Source: Bacteroidetes bacterium HGW-Bacteroidetes-2 (GTDB lineage Bacteria; Bacteroidota; Bacteroidia; Flavobacteriales; Flavobacteriaceae). Taken from it: a stretch of DNA of 64,000 nt. The DNA is taken from positions 97,647 through 161,646 of the forward strand of contig PHDJ01000002.1 in assembly GCA_002842575.1 (NCBI GenBank), read 5' to 3'. Below, one piece after another: positions 31,351 to 41,966 of the stretch (position 1 is its first letter; each line of letters opens with the position of its first letter). Under the pieces are notes generated by a model. It did no database searches, was not told where the DNA came from, and saw only the letters and a list, made by a program, of their open reading frames with translations. The translations under genes were made by a program, and so were the position numbers.

Positions 31351-32919
31351 TTAAATTGTTTCTTTTTCTTCTATTTTAACAGCTTCTTCACCCATCAATT
31401 GTCTTTCATTATCTTCAGCACCATGGGTAAGTCGTTTAAGTGGTTTCAACATTATTAAAACGATAATGGCGAAGATAACTGTAAATATAGTTATTCCCGA
31501 AAAAATAGCTATATCTCCTGCCTCAGAGGCAAAAGAACCAAGTTCACCAGCAACTTTATTACCCAATCCTGTAGAGGCAAAATAAACTCCCATCATTAAG
31601 GAAGCATATTTTACTGGTGCTAATTTTGTGATAAAGGAAAGTGCAACGGGTGAGGAACACAATTCACCAATGGTATGAAATAAATAGGCAAATACTAACC
31701 AGTACATTGCAGATGCGCCATTGGTTTCAAATTGTAACGCGGCAAAGACCATAAATACAAAACCAAAGCCCATAATAATTACCCCAATTGCCATTTTAAA
31801 AATGGAAGAAGCCTCTTTGGTTTTTAATTTTCTTTTCGCCCAATAGTTTGCTACAAGAACTCCAAAAAGGATAATAAATAAGGCATTTAAGGATTGAAAC
31901 CATGAAGCAGGCACTTCATTACCTATTAGAGGCAATGTAAAAGGAAGAATTCTATTTGTTTTTTCGAGTGCATAAATGTTCATAAGACCTCCTGCTTGCT
32001 CAAAAGCACCCCAAAAAACAATTACAAGCAGAAAGGAAAGCAGCATAACTACATATCTGTCTTTCATAATTTGTGTAGTAAGATCTTTATATACCATCAT
32101 CATCATAGCAATCACTACGGTAAGAAAAATAAATAAGAAACCATAAGCAATACCCAATACATACATGCCATAAAAAGAAATTGCCAAAAGGATTCCGGAA
32201 ATCAAAAGTTGGGTTGGAGCTTTAAACAAACCACTAAAAAGTGAGCTTAAAGAAGCGCCTTCATTCCTTTCTTCTTTAGAGAGTAAATTGCCAACATCTT
32301 TTAAATATTTTTGACCCCATAAGTAAACAACTATCCCTAATGCCATAGCAAAAGCAGCAAGACCAAAACCATAATGCCATCCTATTTGCTCTCCTACGTA
32401 ACCAACAATTAAACTTGAAAGGAATGCCCCAAGATTAATGCCTATGTAAAAAATTGTAAACCCTTTATCTCTTCTTATATCACCTTCTCTATAAAGACCA
32501 CCTACCATAGTAGAAATATTTGGTTTTAGCAAACCAACTCCCGCAACTATTAAACCAAGTCCTGTATAAAATGCCCACATTTCTTCTATAGACAAAATGC
32601 CATGACCCATAACAAGTATTATTCCGCCTATGAGTACTGCCCTTTTTTGACCAAACACTTTATCGGCGAGTATCCCACCTGGTATAGAAACAATATAAAC
32701 TAACATGGTGTACCATCCGTACAAAACAAGTGCTTCTGCCGCAGTCCATCCTAGACCGGCATTACCTCCTGTTGTTGCACTTACAAGATAAAGTACAAGT
32801 ATAGCTCGCATTCCATAATAGGAAAAACGTTCCCACATTTCTGTAAAAAATAAAATGTACAAGCCAACTGGATGGCCTAAAAAATCCTTTTGGACTGCTG
32901 AAGTTGAGGTATTTTCCAT
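31351..32919 (-). CDS. POT/PTR family peptide MFS transporter
   Basis: HPVGLYILFFTEMWERFSYYGMRAILVLYLV; tandem paralog of 29257-31347. Confidence 0.93.
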   Translation of the reverse strand: MENTSTSAVQKDFLGHPVGLYILFFTEMWERFSYYGMRAILVLYLVSATTGGNAGLGWTAAEALVLYGWYTMLVYIVSIPGGILADKVFGQKRAVLIGGIILVMGHGILSIEEMWAFYTGLGLIVAGVGLLKPNISTMVGGLYREGDIRRDKGFTIFYIGINLGAFLSSLIVGYVGEQIGWHYGFGLAAFAMALGIVVYLWGQKYLKDVGNLLSKEERNEGASLSSLFSGLFKAPTQLLISGILLAISFYGMYVLGIAYGFLFIFLTVVIAMMMMVYKDLTTQIMKDRYVVMLLSFLLVIVFWGAFEQAGGLMNIYALEKTNRILPFTLPLIGNEVPASWFQSLNALFIILFGVLVANYWAKRKLKTKEASSIFKMAIGVIIMGFGFVFMVFAALQFETNGASAMYWLVFAYLFHTIGELCSSPVALSFITKLAPVKYASLMMGVYFASTGLGNKVAGELGSFASEAGDIAIFSGITIFTVIFAIIVLIMLKPLKRLTHGAEDNERQLMGEEAVKIEEKETI

Positions 32920-32950
32920 AGTATATTGATTGGTTTTTAGATTTATATGT

Positions 32951-35122
32951 TTATAAATTATTTTTAATGAAATTTGTCATTTTATTATATAGATGCAAGC
33001 GTGTATTACCTCCATAAATGCTATGGTTTTTGTCTGGATATATTGCCCACTCAAAATCTTTGTTTGCCTGAACTAATTTTTCTACTAGCCGTGTGGTGTT
33101 TTGTAAGTGCACATTATCGTCAGCGCTTCCGTGTACTAATAAAAATTTTCCTTTTAACTTATCTACATGGAAAATTGGGGAGTTTTGGTCATATCCGTTT
33201 GGGTTTTCCTGGGGAGTAAGCATATAACGCTCTGTATAAATGGTGTCATAAAACCGCCAGCTACTCACAGGCGCAACGGCTATTGCAAGTGAAAAAACAT
33301 CAGCTCCCTGAAATAATGAATTTGAAGACATAAATCCACCATAACTCCAACCCCAGATACCAATTCTGTTTTCATCTATATAAGGCAACGCCCCTAGTTT
33401 TTTTGCTACATCAATTTGATCGATAACTTCGTATTTTCCTAATTCATTTTGGGTTATTTTTTTAAAATCTCTGCCTTTTAATCCGGTTCCCCTTCCGTCT
33501 ACGCAGGCAATGATATATCCCTCTTGCGCAAGCATTTGATGCCAATAATCGTTTGAGCCATTCCATGAATTAGCAACCATTTGTGACCCAGGACCGGAAT
33601 ATTGATACATGAAAAGAGGATAATTTTTATTGGAATCAAAATCAACCGGTTTGATGAGATACATGTTTAAATCGTTACCGTTTATGGTGATGGTAGAAAA
33701 TTCTTTTGGAGAAATGATATACTCTTCTAATTTTTTTGATAATTGACTGTTATCCTTTATCAGTCGCAATTGATTCCCGTCTTTTGCATTGCATAAGGTA
33801 TAGGATGGAGGTGTATTTGCATTAGTAAAAGTAAGGATAAACAGACTAAAATCTGCGCTAAAAGAAGCGCTATTGGCTCCTACTTTTTCTGTTAGTTGGG
33901 TTTTGTCCTTTCCATTTATTTTTATGGAATACACATCTCTATTAATACTTCCATTTTCTGTGCTTTGATAAAAAACTTTATTTGTGTTTTTATCAAACCC
34001 GTAGTAATCTGTGACTTCCCAATCGCCATTGGTTACTTGATTAAGAAGTTTTCCTTCGTTACTATAGTGGTAAATATGATTCCATCCGTTTTTTTCACTG
34101 GTCCAAATAAAACTATTGTCCTCTAAAAAAGTTAGATTGTCGGTAACATCTACATAAGCTGCATCCGTTTCTTTTAATATTAATTTGCTAGTATTTTTTG
34201 ATGCATCTACAAAAACAATGTCTATTTCGTTTTGTTTTCTATTTGTAACTTGAACACTTAATATATTTTCCTGATTGGTCCACAGAATTCGAGGAATATA
34301 GTAGGCGTTATAGGCATTTAAATCTACCTTAGTAGTATGGTTAGTTTTTATGTCATACAAATGAAGTGATACAACGGCGTTTTTTTCACCGGCTTTTGGA
34401 TATTTAAAAACTTCTTGTGTTTGGTATAAATCTGTACCGTAAACATCCATAGAAAACTCAGGCACTTCGGTTTCGTCAAAACGAATAAAGGCTATTTTAG
34501 TGCTTGAGAAATTCCAGTCAAAGGCACGAACAAAACCAAATTCTTCCTCATAAACCCAATCGGTGATACCATTTATGATTTGGTTTTTCTTCCCGTCAAA
34601 GGTAATTTGGGATGTGGTATTGTTTTCTAGATTTTTGATGTATATATTATTTTGATAGCCAAATGCTAATTTGGTTCCATCTGGAGAAAAAGTGGGCTCT
34701 TGTATGGCAAAGTCAGAAACCAATTGCAGGTTTTTAGATTCTATATCATATACATAATAGGTACCAAGAGAAGAACGACGGTATATAGACTCTAATTCTG
34801 TAGCCAAAAGAATCTTTTTTTCATCCTTACTAAACTGATAGTTTGAAATTTGATTTATACCCTTTAAATCTGCAGAATTTACAATGGTAGCAACTTTATT
34901 TGACGTTTTATAATCATAAACATCAACCGTTGATGCTCTTTTGAATCGGTCATAATTTAAAACAGAATACTCCTTGCCATTAGCTAGAGAATGAAGTCGT
35001 TCTAAAGATTCTGTACGGAAAGTGCCGCTCCAAATTTCTTCTAGTGTTATTTGTTTTAATTGTGCAGAAGCACTAGCGGTAATAAACAAGATAATGGGGA
35101 AAATCGTTTTGAAAAAACGCAT
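32951..35122 (-). CDS. S9 family dipeptidyl peptidase (DPP IV-like)
   Basis: GIWGWSYGGFMSSNSLFQGADVFSLAIAVAPV; N-terminal propeller; DPDKNH-type C-terminal His. Confidence 0.93.
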   Translation of the reverse strand: MRFFKTIFPIILFITASASAQLKQITLEEIWSGTFRTESLERLHSLANGKEYSVLNYDRFKRASTVDVYDYKTSNKVATIVNSADLKGINQISNYQFSKDEKKILLATELESIYRRSSLGTYYVYDIESKNLQLVSDFAIQEPTFSPDGTKLAFGYQNNIYIKNLENNTTSQITFDGKKNQIINGITDWVYEEEFGFVRAFDWNFSSTKIAFIRFDETEVPEFSMDVYGTDLYQTQEVFKYPKAGEKNAVVSLHLYDIKTNHTTKVDLNAYNAYYIPRILWTNQENILSVQVTNRKQNEIDIVFVDASKNTSKLILKETDAAYVDVTDNLTFLEDNSFIWTSEKNGWNHIYHYSNEGKLLNQVTNGDWEVTDYYGFDKNTNKVFYQSTENGSINRDVYSIKINGKDKTQLTEKVGANSASFSADFSLFILTFTNANTPPSYTLCNAKDGNQLRLIKDNSQLSKKLEEYIISPKEFSTITINGNDLNMYLIKPVDFDSNKNYPLFMYQYSGPGSQMVANSWNGSNDYWHQMLAQEGYIIACVDGRGTGLKGRDFKKITQNELGKYEVIDQIDVAKKLGALPYIDENRIGIWGWSYGGFMSSNSLFQGADVFSLAIAVAPVSSWRFYDTIYTERYMLTPQENPNGYDQNSPIFHVDKLKGKFLLVHGSADDNVHLQNTTRLVEKLVQANKDFEWAIYPDKNHSIYGGNTRLHLYNKMTNFIKNNL

Positions 35123-35330
35123 AATTTGTCTGTTAAAAAATTGGTATGCCAAGTTTACTAAAATTTCAGCAAAAAAAGAGAATTTTTGATGTTAAATAGT
35201 AAAAATAGCACTTTTTAATTAGCTTCAAAGAAGGAATTAAGTGTTTCTTTAAAAAAGTAAAAATAAAAATTGTTGGTTTGAAAACACAAAATTCGTAAAT
35301 CGTAAATCCTATTTGGTAAAACCTATATGT

Positions 35331-35338
35331 TATCTTTG
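35331..35338 (+). promoter_or_regulatory. Bacteroidota -7 promoter box TATCTTTG
   Basis: Exact TAnnTTTG upstream of HMG-CoA reductase; indicates start at 35358, not 35313. Confidence 0.6.
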
Positions 35339-35357
35339 CCAGATAAAACAAAATAAC

Positions 35358-36671
35358 ATGGTAAAACCTGTTTCCGGTTTCTCTAAACTTAGCAAAGAAA
35401 AAAAAATTTCATGGCTAATTTCTAATTATTGCCATAGCGAGGTCAATATATCAAAGATTTTAAAATCCTATTGGAATACCGACGCAAAACTCCAGCAACT
35501 GCACGATGAGTTTATTGAAAACACTATCAGCAACTTTTATCTTCCATTTGCAATTGCTCCTAATTTTTTAATAAATGGAGAACTGTTTACCATACCAATG
35601 GCAATCGAGGAGAGCTCTGTAGTTGCTGCGGCAAGTAATGCAGCAAAATTCTGGTTAGATAGAGGCGGCTTTAAGGCAGAAGTACTTTCCACTACAAAAA
35701 ATGGCCAAGTTCACTTTAATTTTTTTGGTAATAAACACGAGTTGCTTTTATTTTTCAACACTATTAAACCAAAACTTCTCTTTTCCATAACTTCTATTTC
35801 AAAAAATATGGAAAAACGAGGCGGCGGATTACTAGATATAGTGCTTGTAGATAAAACCAAAGATTTAGAAAACTATTTCCAATTGCATTGCACCTTTGAA
35901 ACACTAGACGCCATGGGTGCTAACTTTATTAATAGTTGTTTAGAACAATTTGCCAAGACTCTTCAAGAAGAAGCCATTCACTTTACACCTTTTATATCTT
36001 CCAAAGCACGGCTGGATATAGTTATGAGTATTTTATCTAATTATGTACCCGAATGCTTAGTTAGAGCAGAAGTGCAATGCTCAGTGTCAGACTTGACTAC
36101 AAAAGAATTTCAAGGAAAAGATTTTGCCGAAAAATTTGTAAGAGCCGTTGCCATTGCAAAAGCTGAACCTAGAAGAGCTGTTACACATAACAAGGGCATA
36201 ATGAACGGTATTGATGCGGTGGTTTTAGCTACGGGTAATGACTTTAGAGCTGTAGAAGCGGGAGTTCACGCTTATGCTTCAAAAGACGGCAGATATAGTA
36301 GCTTAACGCACGCTGAAATAGTAGGCGACCAGTTTCATTATTGGATTGAAATTCCATTGGCTATAGGCACTATTGGTGGTCTTACCTCCTTACATCCCTT
36401 AGTAAAAGTAGCTTTAGAAATTTTACAGAAACCAAATGCAAAAGAAGTTATGCAAATTATTGCTGTTGCTGGATTAGCTCAAAATTTTGCAGCAATCAAA
36501 TCCTTAGTAACTACTGGAATTCAAAAAGGACATATGAAAATGCATTTAATGAATATTCTCAATCAAATGCAAGCTTCACCCATTGAAAAAAACAAAGCTG
36601 TAGAATATTTCAAAAAAAATATAGTAACCCATAATGCAGCAGTAACTTTTATTGAAGATTTAAGAAAATAA
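35358..36671 (+). CDS. Hydroxymethylglutaryl-CoA reductase, degradative-type
   Basis: EESSVVAAASNAAKFW, NKGIMNGIDAVVLATGNDFRAVEAGVHAYA, IAVAGLAQNFAA motifs. Confidence 0.92.
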   Translation: MVKPVSGFSKLSKEKKISWLISNYCHSEVNISKILKSYWNTDAKLQQLHDEFIENTISNFYLPFAIAPNFLINGELFTIPMAIEESSVVAAASNAAKFWLDRGGFKAEVLSTTKNGQVHFNFFGNKHELLLFFNTIKPKLLFSITSISKNMEKRGGGLLDIVLVDKTKDLENYFQLHCTFETLDAMGANFINSCLEQFAKTLQEEAIHFTPFISSKARLDIVMSILSNYVPECLVRAEVQCSVSDLTTKEFQGKDFAEKFVRAVAIAKAEPRRAVTHNKGIMNGIDAVVLATGNDFRAVEAGVHAYASKDGRYSSLTHAEIVGDQFHYWIEIPLAIGTIGGLTSLHPLVKVALEILQKPNAKEVMQIIAVAGLAQNFAAIKSLVTTGIQKGHMKMHLMNILNQMQASPIEKNKAVEYFKKNIVTHNAAVTFIEDLRK

Positions 36672-36672
36672 A

Positions 36673-37581
36673 TTGAAGAAAACCTTTTACAGCAACGGAA
36701 AACTTATACTCACTGCAGAATATCTTGTATTAGATGGTGCAAAGGCGCTTGCCATACCAACTAAATATGGACAATATTTAGAGGTTGAAGATATTTCTGA
36801 GAAAGTTTTATTATGGAAAAGTTTGGATGAACATGATATGGTTTGGTTTGAAGCCATTTTTAATATTTCGAATGACACCCTAGAATTACTTACAGAAAAA
36901 AATGGCATTTCAGAAACCTTACTTTTAATTCTTCAGGAAACAAAAAAACTAAATTTCAATTTTTTGGGAGAAACTCACGGTTATCAAATAACTACAAAAT
37001 TGAATTTTAGCAGAAATTGGGGTTTAGGCACGTCCTCTACACTTATTTCAAACATTGCTACTTGGGCAAAGGTAAATGCTTTTTCTTTGCTTAAAAACAG
37101 TTTTGGTGGCAGCGGTTATGACATTGCGTGTGCCTTACACCACAAACCAATACTTTATTCTAATAAGGAACATCCCCCTATAACAGATGAAGTACCATTA
37201 GATTGGAGTTTTAAAGAAGAACTTTTTTTTGTGTATTTAAACAAAAAACAAGATAGCAAGCAAGCTATTAATAATTATAAGAATTTAAATACAGACAAAA
37301 AAGAAGCTATTGCAAAAGTAAATATACTTACTAATGCACTTATTTTTTCTAAAACACTTTCTGAATTTGAAAATTTACTGCAAGCACATGAAGAAATCCT
37401 TTCCAATCTTCTGCATTTGCCAATGGTAAAACAAACTTATTTTAAGGATTACTCAGGGAGTATAAAAAGTCTTGGTGCTTGGGGTGGTGATTTTGTTTTA
37501 GCTACAAGAAAAGATGCAATAGAATATTTTCCAACAAAAGGATATACTATAGTAATTCCCTTTTCTACTATGTTAAAATAA
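36673..37581 (+). CDS. GYDIA family GHMP kinase
   Basis: GHMP motif NWGLGTSSTLISN and GGSGYDIACA signature; TTG start; directly follows HMG-CoA reductase. Confidence 0.87.
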   Translation: MKKTFYSNGKLILTAEYLVLDGAKALAIPTKYGQYLEVEDISEKVLLWKSLDEHDMVWFEAIFNISNDTLELLTEKNGISETLLLILQETKKLNFNFLGETHGYQITTKLNFSRNWGLGTSSTLISNIATWAKVNAFSLLKNSFGGSGYDIACALHHKPILYSNKEHPPITDEVPLDWSFKEELFFVYLNKKQDSKQAINNYKNLNTDKKEAIAKVNILTNALIFSKTLSEFENLLQAHEEILSNLLHLPMVKQTYFKDYSGSIKSLGAWGGDFVLATRKDAIEYFPTKGYTIVIPFSTMLK

Positions 37582-37611
37582 AAAATGCCTTTCGGTGTGA
37601 AAGACATTTTT
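37581..37611. terminator. Bidirectional intrinsic terminator
   Basis: AAAAATGCCTTTC/GAAAGACATTTTT hairpin between convergent genes. Confidence 0.75.
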
Positions 37612-37635
37612 ATTCATTCAAAAGCAACCTATTTT

Positions 37636-39759
37636 TTAATAGAAATTTGCTCTTCTATCTTTTATGGTTGCTTTATCTTTTAAAGCATTATATACATTAG
37701 CATTAACCTGAGCTGCTCGTTTTGTGTTTATTTGATTAAAATACAGTGTATAATTATCGGTTTTAGGGGCATCGCTGCGAGTTAAAACTTTTATTTTATA
37801 TACTCCATTTTTGCCTTCAATAAGTTTAGAGGTAACCCCTTCTTTTAAACCAAATGCTGTCCCTACAACTTTAGGCTCTGTACCGGCATCAGCAAGAGTT
37901 GGGGCTTTCATGGTGATGGCATTTGCTTTTTTTACCTGAACATTTTTTTCTTGAGCTATTTCTTCTAGGGAAGAACCTTTAATACTTTCACTTATTTTTT
38001 TGGCTTTTTTCTCGTTTCTAAGAATTGGTGTAACTGAAATAGAAGCTTCTGCAGCACTCAACAGTCCTTTTTCTTTTTTATTTGTCAATTGTACAATGGC
38101 ATATCCATTGTTTATATTAAATCTTTTAACTTCCCCAACTTTACTTTCTTTTCCAAAAGCCCATGTTACAATGGAGCGATTGTTACCAATACCGGGAATA
38201 TTTTCTTCTAATTCGCCTATTTTATTTACAGGTCTTACATCGTATTCTGATTCTTTTGCTACCTTTAAAAAGTCTAAAGATGCAGCACTTGATTCAAATT
38301 TTGTGGCATCTACAAATATTTTATTTACCGTTTCTTCTGAAGGTACAATGGCTTTAGTGATGTTTGCAACTTTTATAGCTCTTTGAACATTTTTTTGGTC
38401 TTCAATAAAAACAATATGGTAACCAAAATCTGTTTCTATAACACCTTTATCTCCTTTTTTGTTGTCAAACAAATAATTATTAAAAGCTTCTATGGTTGCA
38501 CCGGGAGTTAAATATCCAAGGTCTCCTTTGTTTTCTTTTGCACTTTGGTCATCAGAAAATTGGGTAACTATGGATTCAAATTTTTTGTTGTCTTTTTGTA
38601 ATACATTGAGCAAGCTATCTGCAAGAGTTTTTGCTTGCTCTTTTGTTCTTGCTGTTGTTTCAGATGCAGATGGTAATCCTTCCCAAGTTATAAGAACGTG
38701 TTTGGCTTGAACTGAATCTGCAAGTTGTCTTACATCAATAACTTTTAAAAGATTATAACTGTTATCTAACTTGTATGGACCATATATTTCTCCTTTATTC
38801 ATTCCAAAAACAGTATCTGCTATGGTTGCTGGCAAATCTTTTTTAAACCACCATCTGTCTTGGTATTTTCCTTCAGAATTTTGACTTACAAAGGCAATAT
38901 CGTCATTGGTATCTTTAAATCCTGGCAAGGTGTCATTTTGTTTTGTAATGTTGTTATACTCTATTTTTTGCGATAACAAGGATGCGATTTCTTCTCTTAC
39001 AGCTTCATCATCTTTTGAAGATGGGTTTTCAGCAAAAAGCACATATTGGATATCTACAGAGGCTTCTGTTTTAAATTGTTTTGTGTTTTTTTTGATGTAT
39101 TCTGTAATATCACTTTCGGTTATGGTAATTTCGCTATCTGGTATACTAGAATATGGTATTTGAACAAATTCAAGATCTACTTTATCGTTTTCTATTCTGT
39201 ATTCTAACTCACCTTCTGCATTAGTTGCTCCTATACCTGCTTTTACGAGATTATAATAGGTTTGCTCCAATGCATTTTGTGTAACGGATTTTTCAAATTC
39301 AATAAATTGCGCATAAAGAGGCGGATTGTTTGCTTTCACATCGGCTATGTATTCTTGTAGTTTATTGTTATCAAAAACACCTGCTTCATTTAAGAAAGCC
39401 TGATTTCCTGCAAGATTTTGGGCTAAAGCATTTCTTAATTGGTCTGCACCTACTACTAATCCCAATTCTTCAAATTGTTTAGTTAATAGAGCCTTGCGAA
39501 GTTCATTGTTCCAGACCATATTCATGGCTTGAGCATTGGTAGCATTTGGGCCAAGATTTCTAAGTGCGTCATCTACTTTTTTAGCAAAATCTTCTCTAGA
39601 AATGTCTGTGTTGTTAATTGTAGCTATGGTATTTAGCGATTTTTGAGAGGTAAACCCTCCATTTTGTATAACGTCTGCTAACACAAAAGAGAATAGCGCA
39701 AGGGCTATTATAATAATCAAAAAGATAGAACGTTGTCTTATTTTATTTAATACTGCCAT
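37636..39759 (-). CDS. Peptidylprolyl isomerase, SurA/PpiD-like (SurA_N plus parvulin domains)
   Basis: N-terminal TM MAVLNKIRQRSIFLIIIIALALFSFVLADV; parvulin KHVLITWEG...GDLGYLTPGATIEAFNN. Confidence 0.93.
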   Translation of the reverse strand: MAVLNKIRQRSIFLIIIIALALFSFVLADVIQNGGFTSQKSLNTIATINNTDISREDFAKKVDDALRNLGPNATNAQAMNMVWNNELRKALLTKQFEELGLVVGADQLRNALAQNLAGNQAFLNEAGVFDNNKLQEYIADVKANNPPLYAQFIEFEKSVTQNALEQTYYNLVKAGIGATNAEGELEYRIENDKVDLEFVQIPYSSIPDSEITITESDITEYIKKNTKQFKTEASVDIQYVLFAENPSSKDDEAVREEIASLLSQKIEYNNITKQNDTLPGFKDTNDDIAFVSQNSEGKYQDRWWFKKDLPATIADTVFGMNKGEIYGPYKLDNSYNLLKVIDVRQLADSVQAKHVLITWEGLPSASETTARTKEQAKTLADSLLNVLQKDNKKFESIVTQFSDDQSAKENKGDLGYLTPGATIEAFNNYLFDNKKGDKGVIETDFGYHIVFIEDQKNVQRAIKVANITKAIVPSEETVNKIFVDATKFESSAASLDFLKVAKESEYDVRPVNKIGELEENIPGIGNNRSIVTWAFGKESKVGEVKRFNINNGYAIVQLTNKKEKGLLSAAEASISVTPILRNEKKAKKISESIKGSSLEEIAQEKNVQVKKANAITMKAPTLADAGTEPKVVGTAFGLKEGVTSKLIEGKNGVYKIKVLTRSDAPKTDNYTLYFNQINTKRAAQVNANVYNALKDKATIKDRRANFY

Positions 39760-39847
39760 TTGTCTTTAAATTTATAGGGGGCGAAAATACCAATTTTGAA
39801 CAACTTATGAAAAGGTTAATGGGTAAATTTTCATAAAAATAAAATTA

Positions 39848-41119
39848 TTATTTTTCTGAAGTGATTTCTAACGCCACCAACTCAATTTTTGTATTTGAAA
39901 CTTCTAGAATTTTAAAGTTAAAATGCTCAATCTCAACAATTTCATTTTTATTAGGGATTTCTTGTGCGAAATACACAATCATGCCGCCTAAAGTTTCGTA
40001 GTTTTCGTCTTCTGGAAGATTTAATTTATAGTTTTCGTTTAAATAATCTACTTCAAGACGAGCGGAAAATTTATACAGGGTATCTGAAAATTTTTCTTCA
40101 ATTAATTCTGTTATATCGTGTTCGTCTTCAATTTCACCAAAAAGTTCTTCTATAATATCTTCTATGGTCATCATTCCAGCTGTACCTCCATATTCATCTA
40201 AGATAATTGCAATACTCTCTCTTTTTTTAATTAAAATATTTAAACTGTCCTTTACTAACATCGTTTCGGGAACAAAAATTACTGGAATAAGAATTTCTTT
40301 TAAAGTTTCGGGCTTTTTGAAGAGTTCAAATGCGTGTACATAGCCTATAATATCGTCAATATTTTCTTTGTAAACTAATATTTTAGAATACCCTGTTTCA
40401 GAAAACAACTTCACTAGGTCTTTGGGCAAGGTATTTATGTCAACTGCAACAATCTCGGTTCGTGGTATCATTACTTCCCGAGCTTTTACTTCTGAAAAAT
40501 CTAATGCATTTTGAAATATTTGTATTTCAGAATCTATAGTGTCCTCCTCTCTAACAGATTCCATTTGTTCTGAAATATAATTTCCTAATTCCACTTTTGA
40601 AAAACTTAGCTGAAGAGAGTCGCCTTGGGTTTTAAATACTTTTTTTAAGATTACATCGGATATCCAAATAACAAATTCAGAAATAAAAGAGAAGATTATA
40701 TAAAAAATATAAGCTGGAATAGCAAAAAACTTTAAAAGGCTGTTAGCATATACTTGAAAAAATACCTTAGGTAAAAACTCTGCGGTTAAAAGAATAACTA
40801 GTGTTGAAATAATGGTTTGAATAAATAGGATTTTAATTGGTAATTCAGAAGAAACAAGATATTGTGAAAAAAGCAGATGGGTAAGAAGATCTCCCATCAT
40901 AAATCCATATACAACTAAAGTAATATTGTTACCAACAAGCATGGTTGCAATAAATTTAGAAGGTCTTTTTGTTAGTCTTTTAAGGATAGTGGCCAAAAAA
41001 CTATGTTGTTTTTTTTCAATTTCAATATAAATTTTATTGGCAGACACGAAAGCAATCTCCATTCCAGAAAAGAATGCAGAAAGGATTAGCATTAAGAGGA
41101 TAACAAAATAGTGCTCCAT
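39848..41119 (-). CDS. Hemolysin family protein (CNNM plus CBS plus CorC domains)
   Basis: DUF21/CBS: AREVMIPRTEIVAVDINT; DEYGGTAGMMTIEDIIEELFGEIEDEHD. Confidence 0.93.
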   Translation of the reverse strand: MEHYFVILLMLILSAFFSGMEIAFVSANKIYIEIEKKQHSFLATILKRLTKRPSKFIATMLVGNNITLVVYGFMMGDLLTHLLFSQYLVSSELPIKILFIQTIISTLVILLTAEFLPKVFFQVYANSLLKFFAIPAYIFYIIFSFISEFVIWISDVILKKVFKTQGDSLQLSFSKVELGNYISEQMESVREEDTIDSEIQIFQNALDFSEVKAREVMIPRTEIVAVDINTLPKDLVKLFSETGYSKILVYKENIDDIIGYVHAFELFKKPETLKEILIPVIFVPETMLVKDSLNILIKKRESIAIILDEYGGTAGMMTIEDIIEELFGEIEDEHDITELIEEKFSDTLYKFSARLEVDYLNENYKLNLPEDENYETLGGMIVYFAQEIPNKNEIVEIEHFNFKILEVSNTKIELVALEITSEK

Positions 41120-41319
41120 TAGTTATTTTGCTGATTTTTTTCCATTTTTTTTCTAAAATCTCGTTTAAAGAAAAACATTAATATAGAAACTACGGCAAAA
41201 AATATAAATAAATACGCTCTATTTTTGTCTGAATTCCAACTGGAAATTATTGCGAAGATAGACAATACAAACACCACTAAATAGGCATATTCAAATATTT
41301 TATAGACTGTTTTGTTCAT
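41119..41319 (-). CDS. Small hypothetical membrane protein
   Basis: 66-aa ORF with two TM segments overlapping the next gene by 1 nt. Confidence 0.6.
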   Translation of the reverse strand: MNKTVYKIFEYAYLVVFVLSIFAIISSWNSDKNRAYLFIFFAVVSILMFFFKRDFRKKMEKNQQNN

Positions 41320-41377
41320 CTTTTTTAAGTAGTATTAAAAAAAGTAAATAAAAAAATCTACTTTTTTATTAAACAAA

Positions 41378-41965
41378 TTACTGTTCTGCATCGGTTTTAC
41401 TTTCTAATTTAGTTTTATCCACAAATTGTACTCCTATGTTTTTTCTGGACAGAAAGTTATTAAATTCTTCATTAGAATCAAAACGGCCTCCGTCGTTATA
41501 CGAACCATCTTTAAATTTAATTTTGTAGGGTTGGTCTGTAAAAATCCATTTATTTTTTTGGTCCCAGTACATTTGTTGTGCGTGAAGAACTACACTGTCG
41601 CTAGTTATTAAAACTACATTTCCTCTTAAATCAATCAGTTCTGCTTTATCGTAATTTATGCCATAATCTGAGGTTACGGTCGTTTTATCGCCATTGTCCT
41701 TCCAAAACTGAACTTCTAAACCTTCTGGAAATTCAGAATAGGAAAAATTATAATTAGAAAAATCTAAAAGTTTTGGCGTAATTAGATTAGCTACTAGTTT
41801 ACCAGAATCTGTGTATTTTAAATCTACCCCATTTCCTTCAGCCATTGGTCCCAGATCTGCAGTATTGAGTTGCTTTATTTTTTGATAATTTCCTTCACAA
41901 GCAAAAAGCGTTATGGCTATAAAAATAGCCATAACGCTTTTTCTTCTACTAGTATTTAATTTCAT
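41378..41965 (-). CDS. lptC: LPS export ABC transporter periplasmic protein LptC
   Basis: Lipobox TLFAC; YSEFPEGLEVQFWKDNGDKTTVTSDYGI...LIDLRGNVVLITSDSVVLHAQQMYWDQKNKWIFTD. Confidence 0.88.
   Translation of the reverse strand: MKLNTSRRKSVMAIFIAITLFACEGNYQKIKQLNTADLGPMAEGNGVDLKYTDSGKLVANLITPKLLDFSNYNFSYSEFPEGLEVQFWKDNGDKTTVTSDYGINYDKAELIDLRGNVVLITSDSVVLHAQQMYWDQKNKWIFTDQPYKIKFKDGSYNDGGRFDSNEEFNNFLSRKNIGVQFVDKTKLESKTDAEQ
41903..41942 (-). terminator. Terminator-like perfect 18-bp hairpin inside lptC signal-peptide codons
   Basis: AAAAAGCGTTATGGCTAT-AAAA-ATAGCCATAACGCTTTTT on + strand; perfect inverted repeat with A-run and T-run. Confidence 0.7.
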
Positions 41966-41966
41966 T

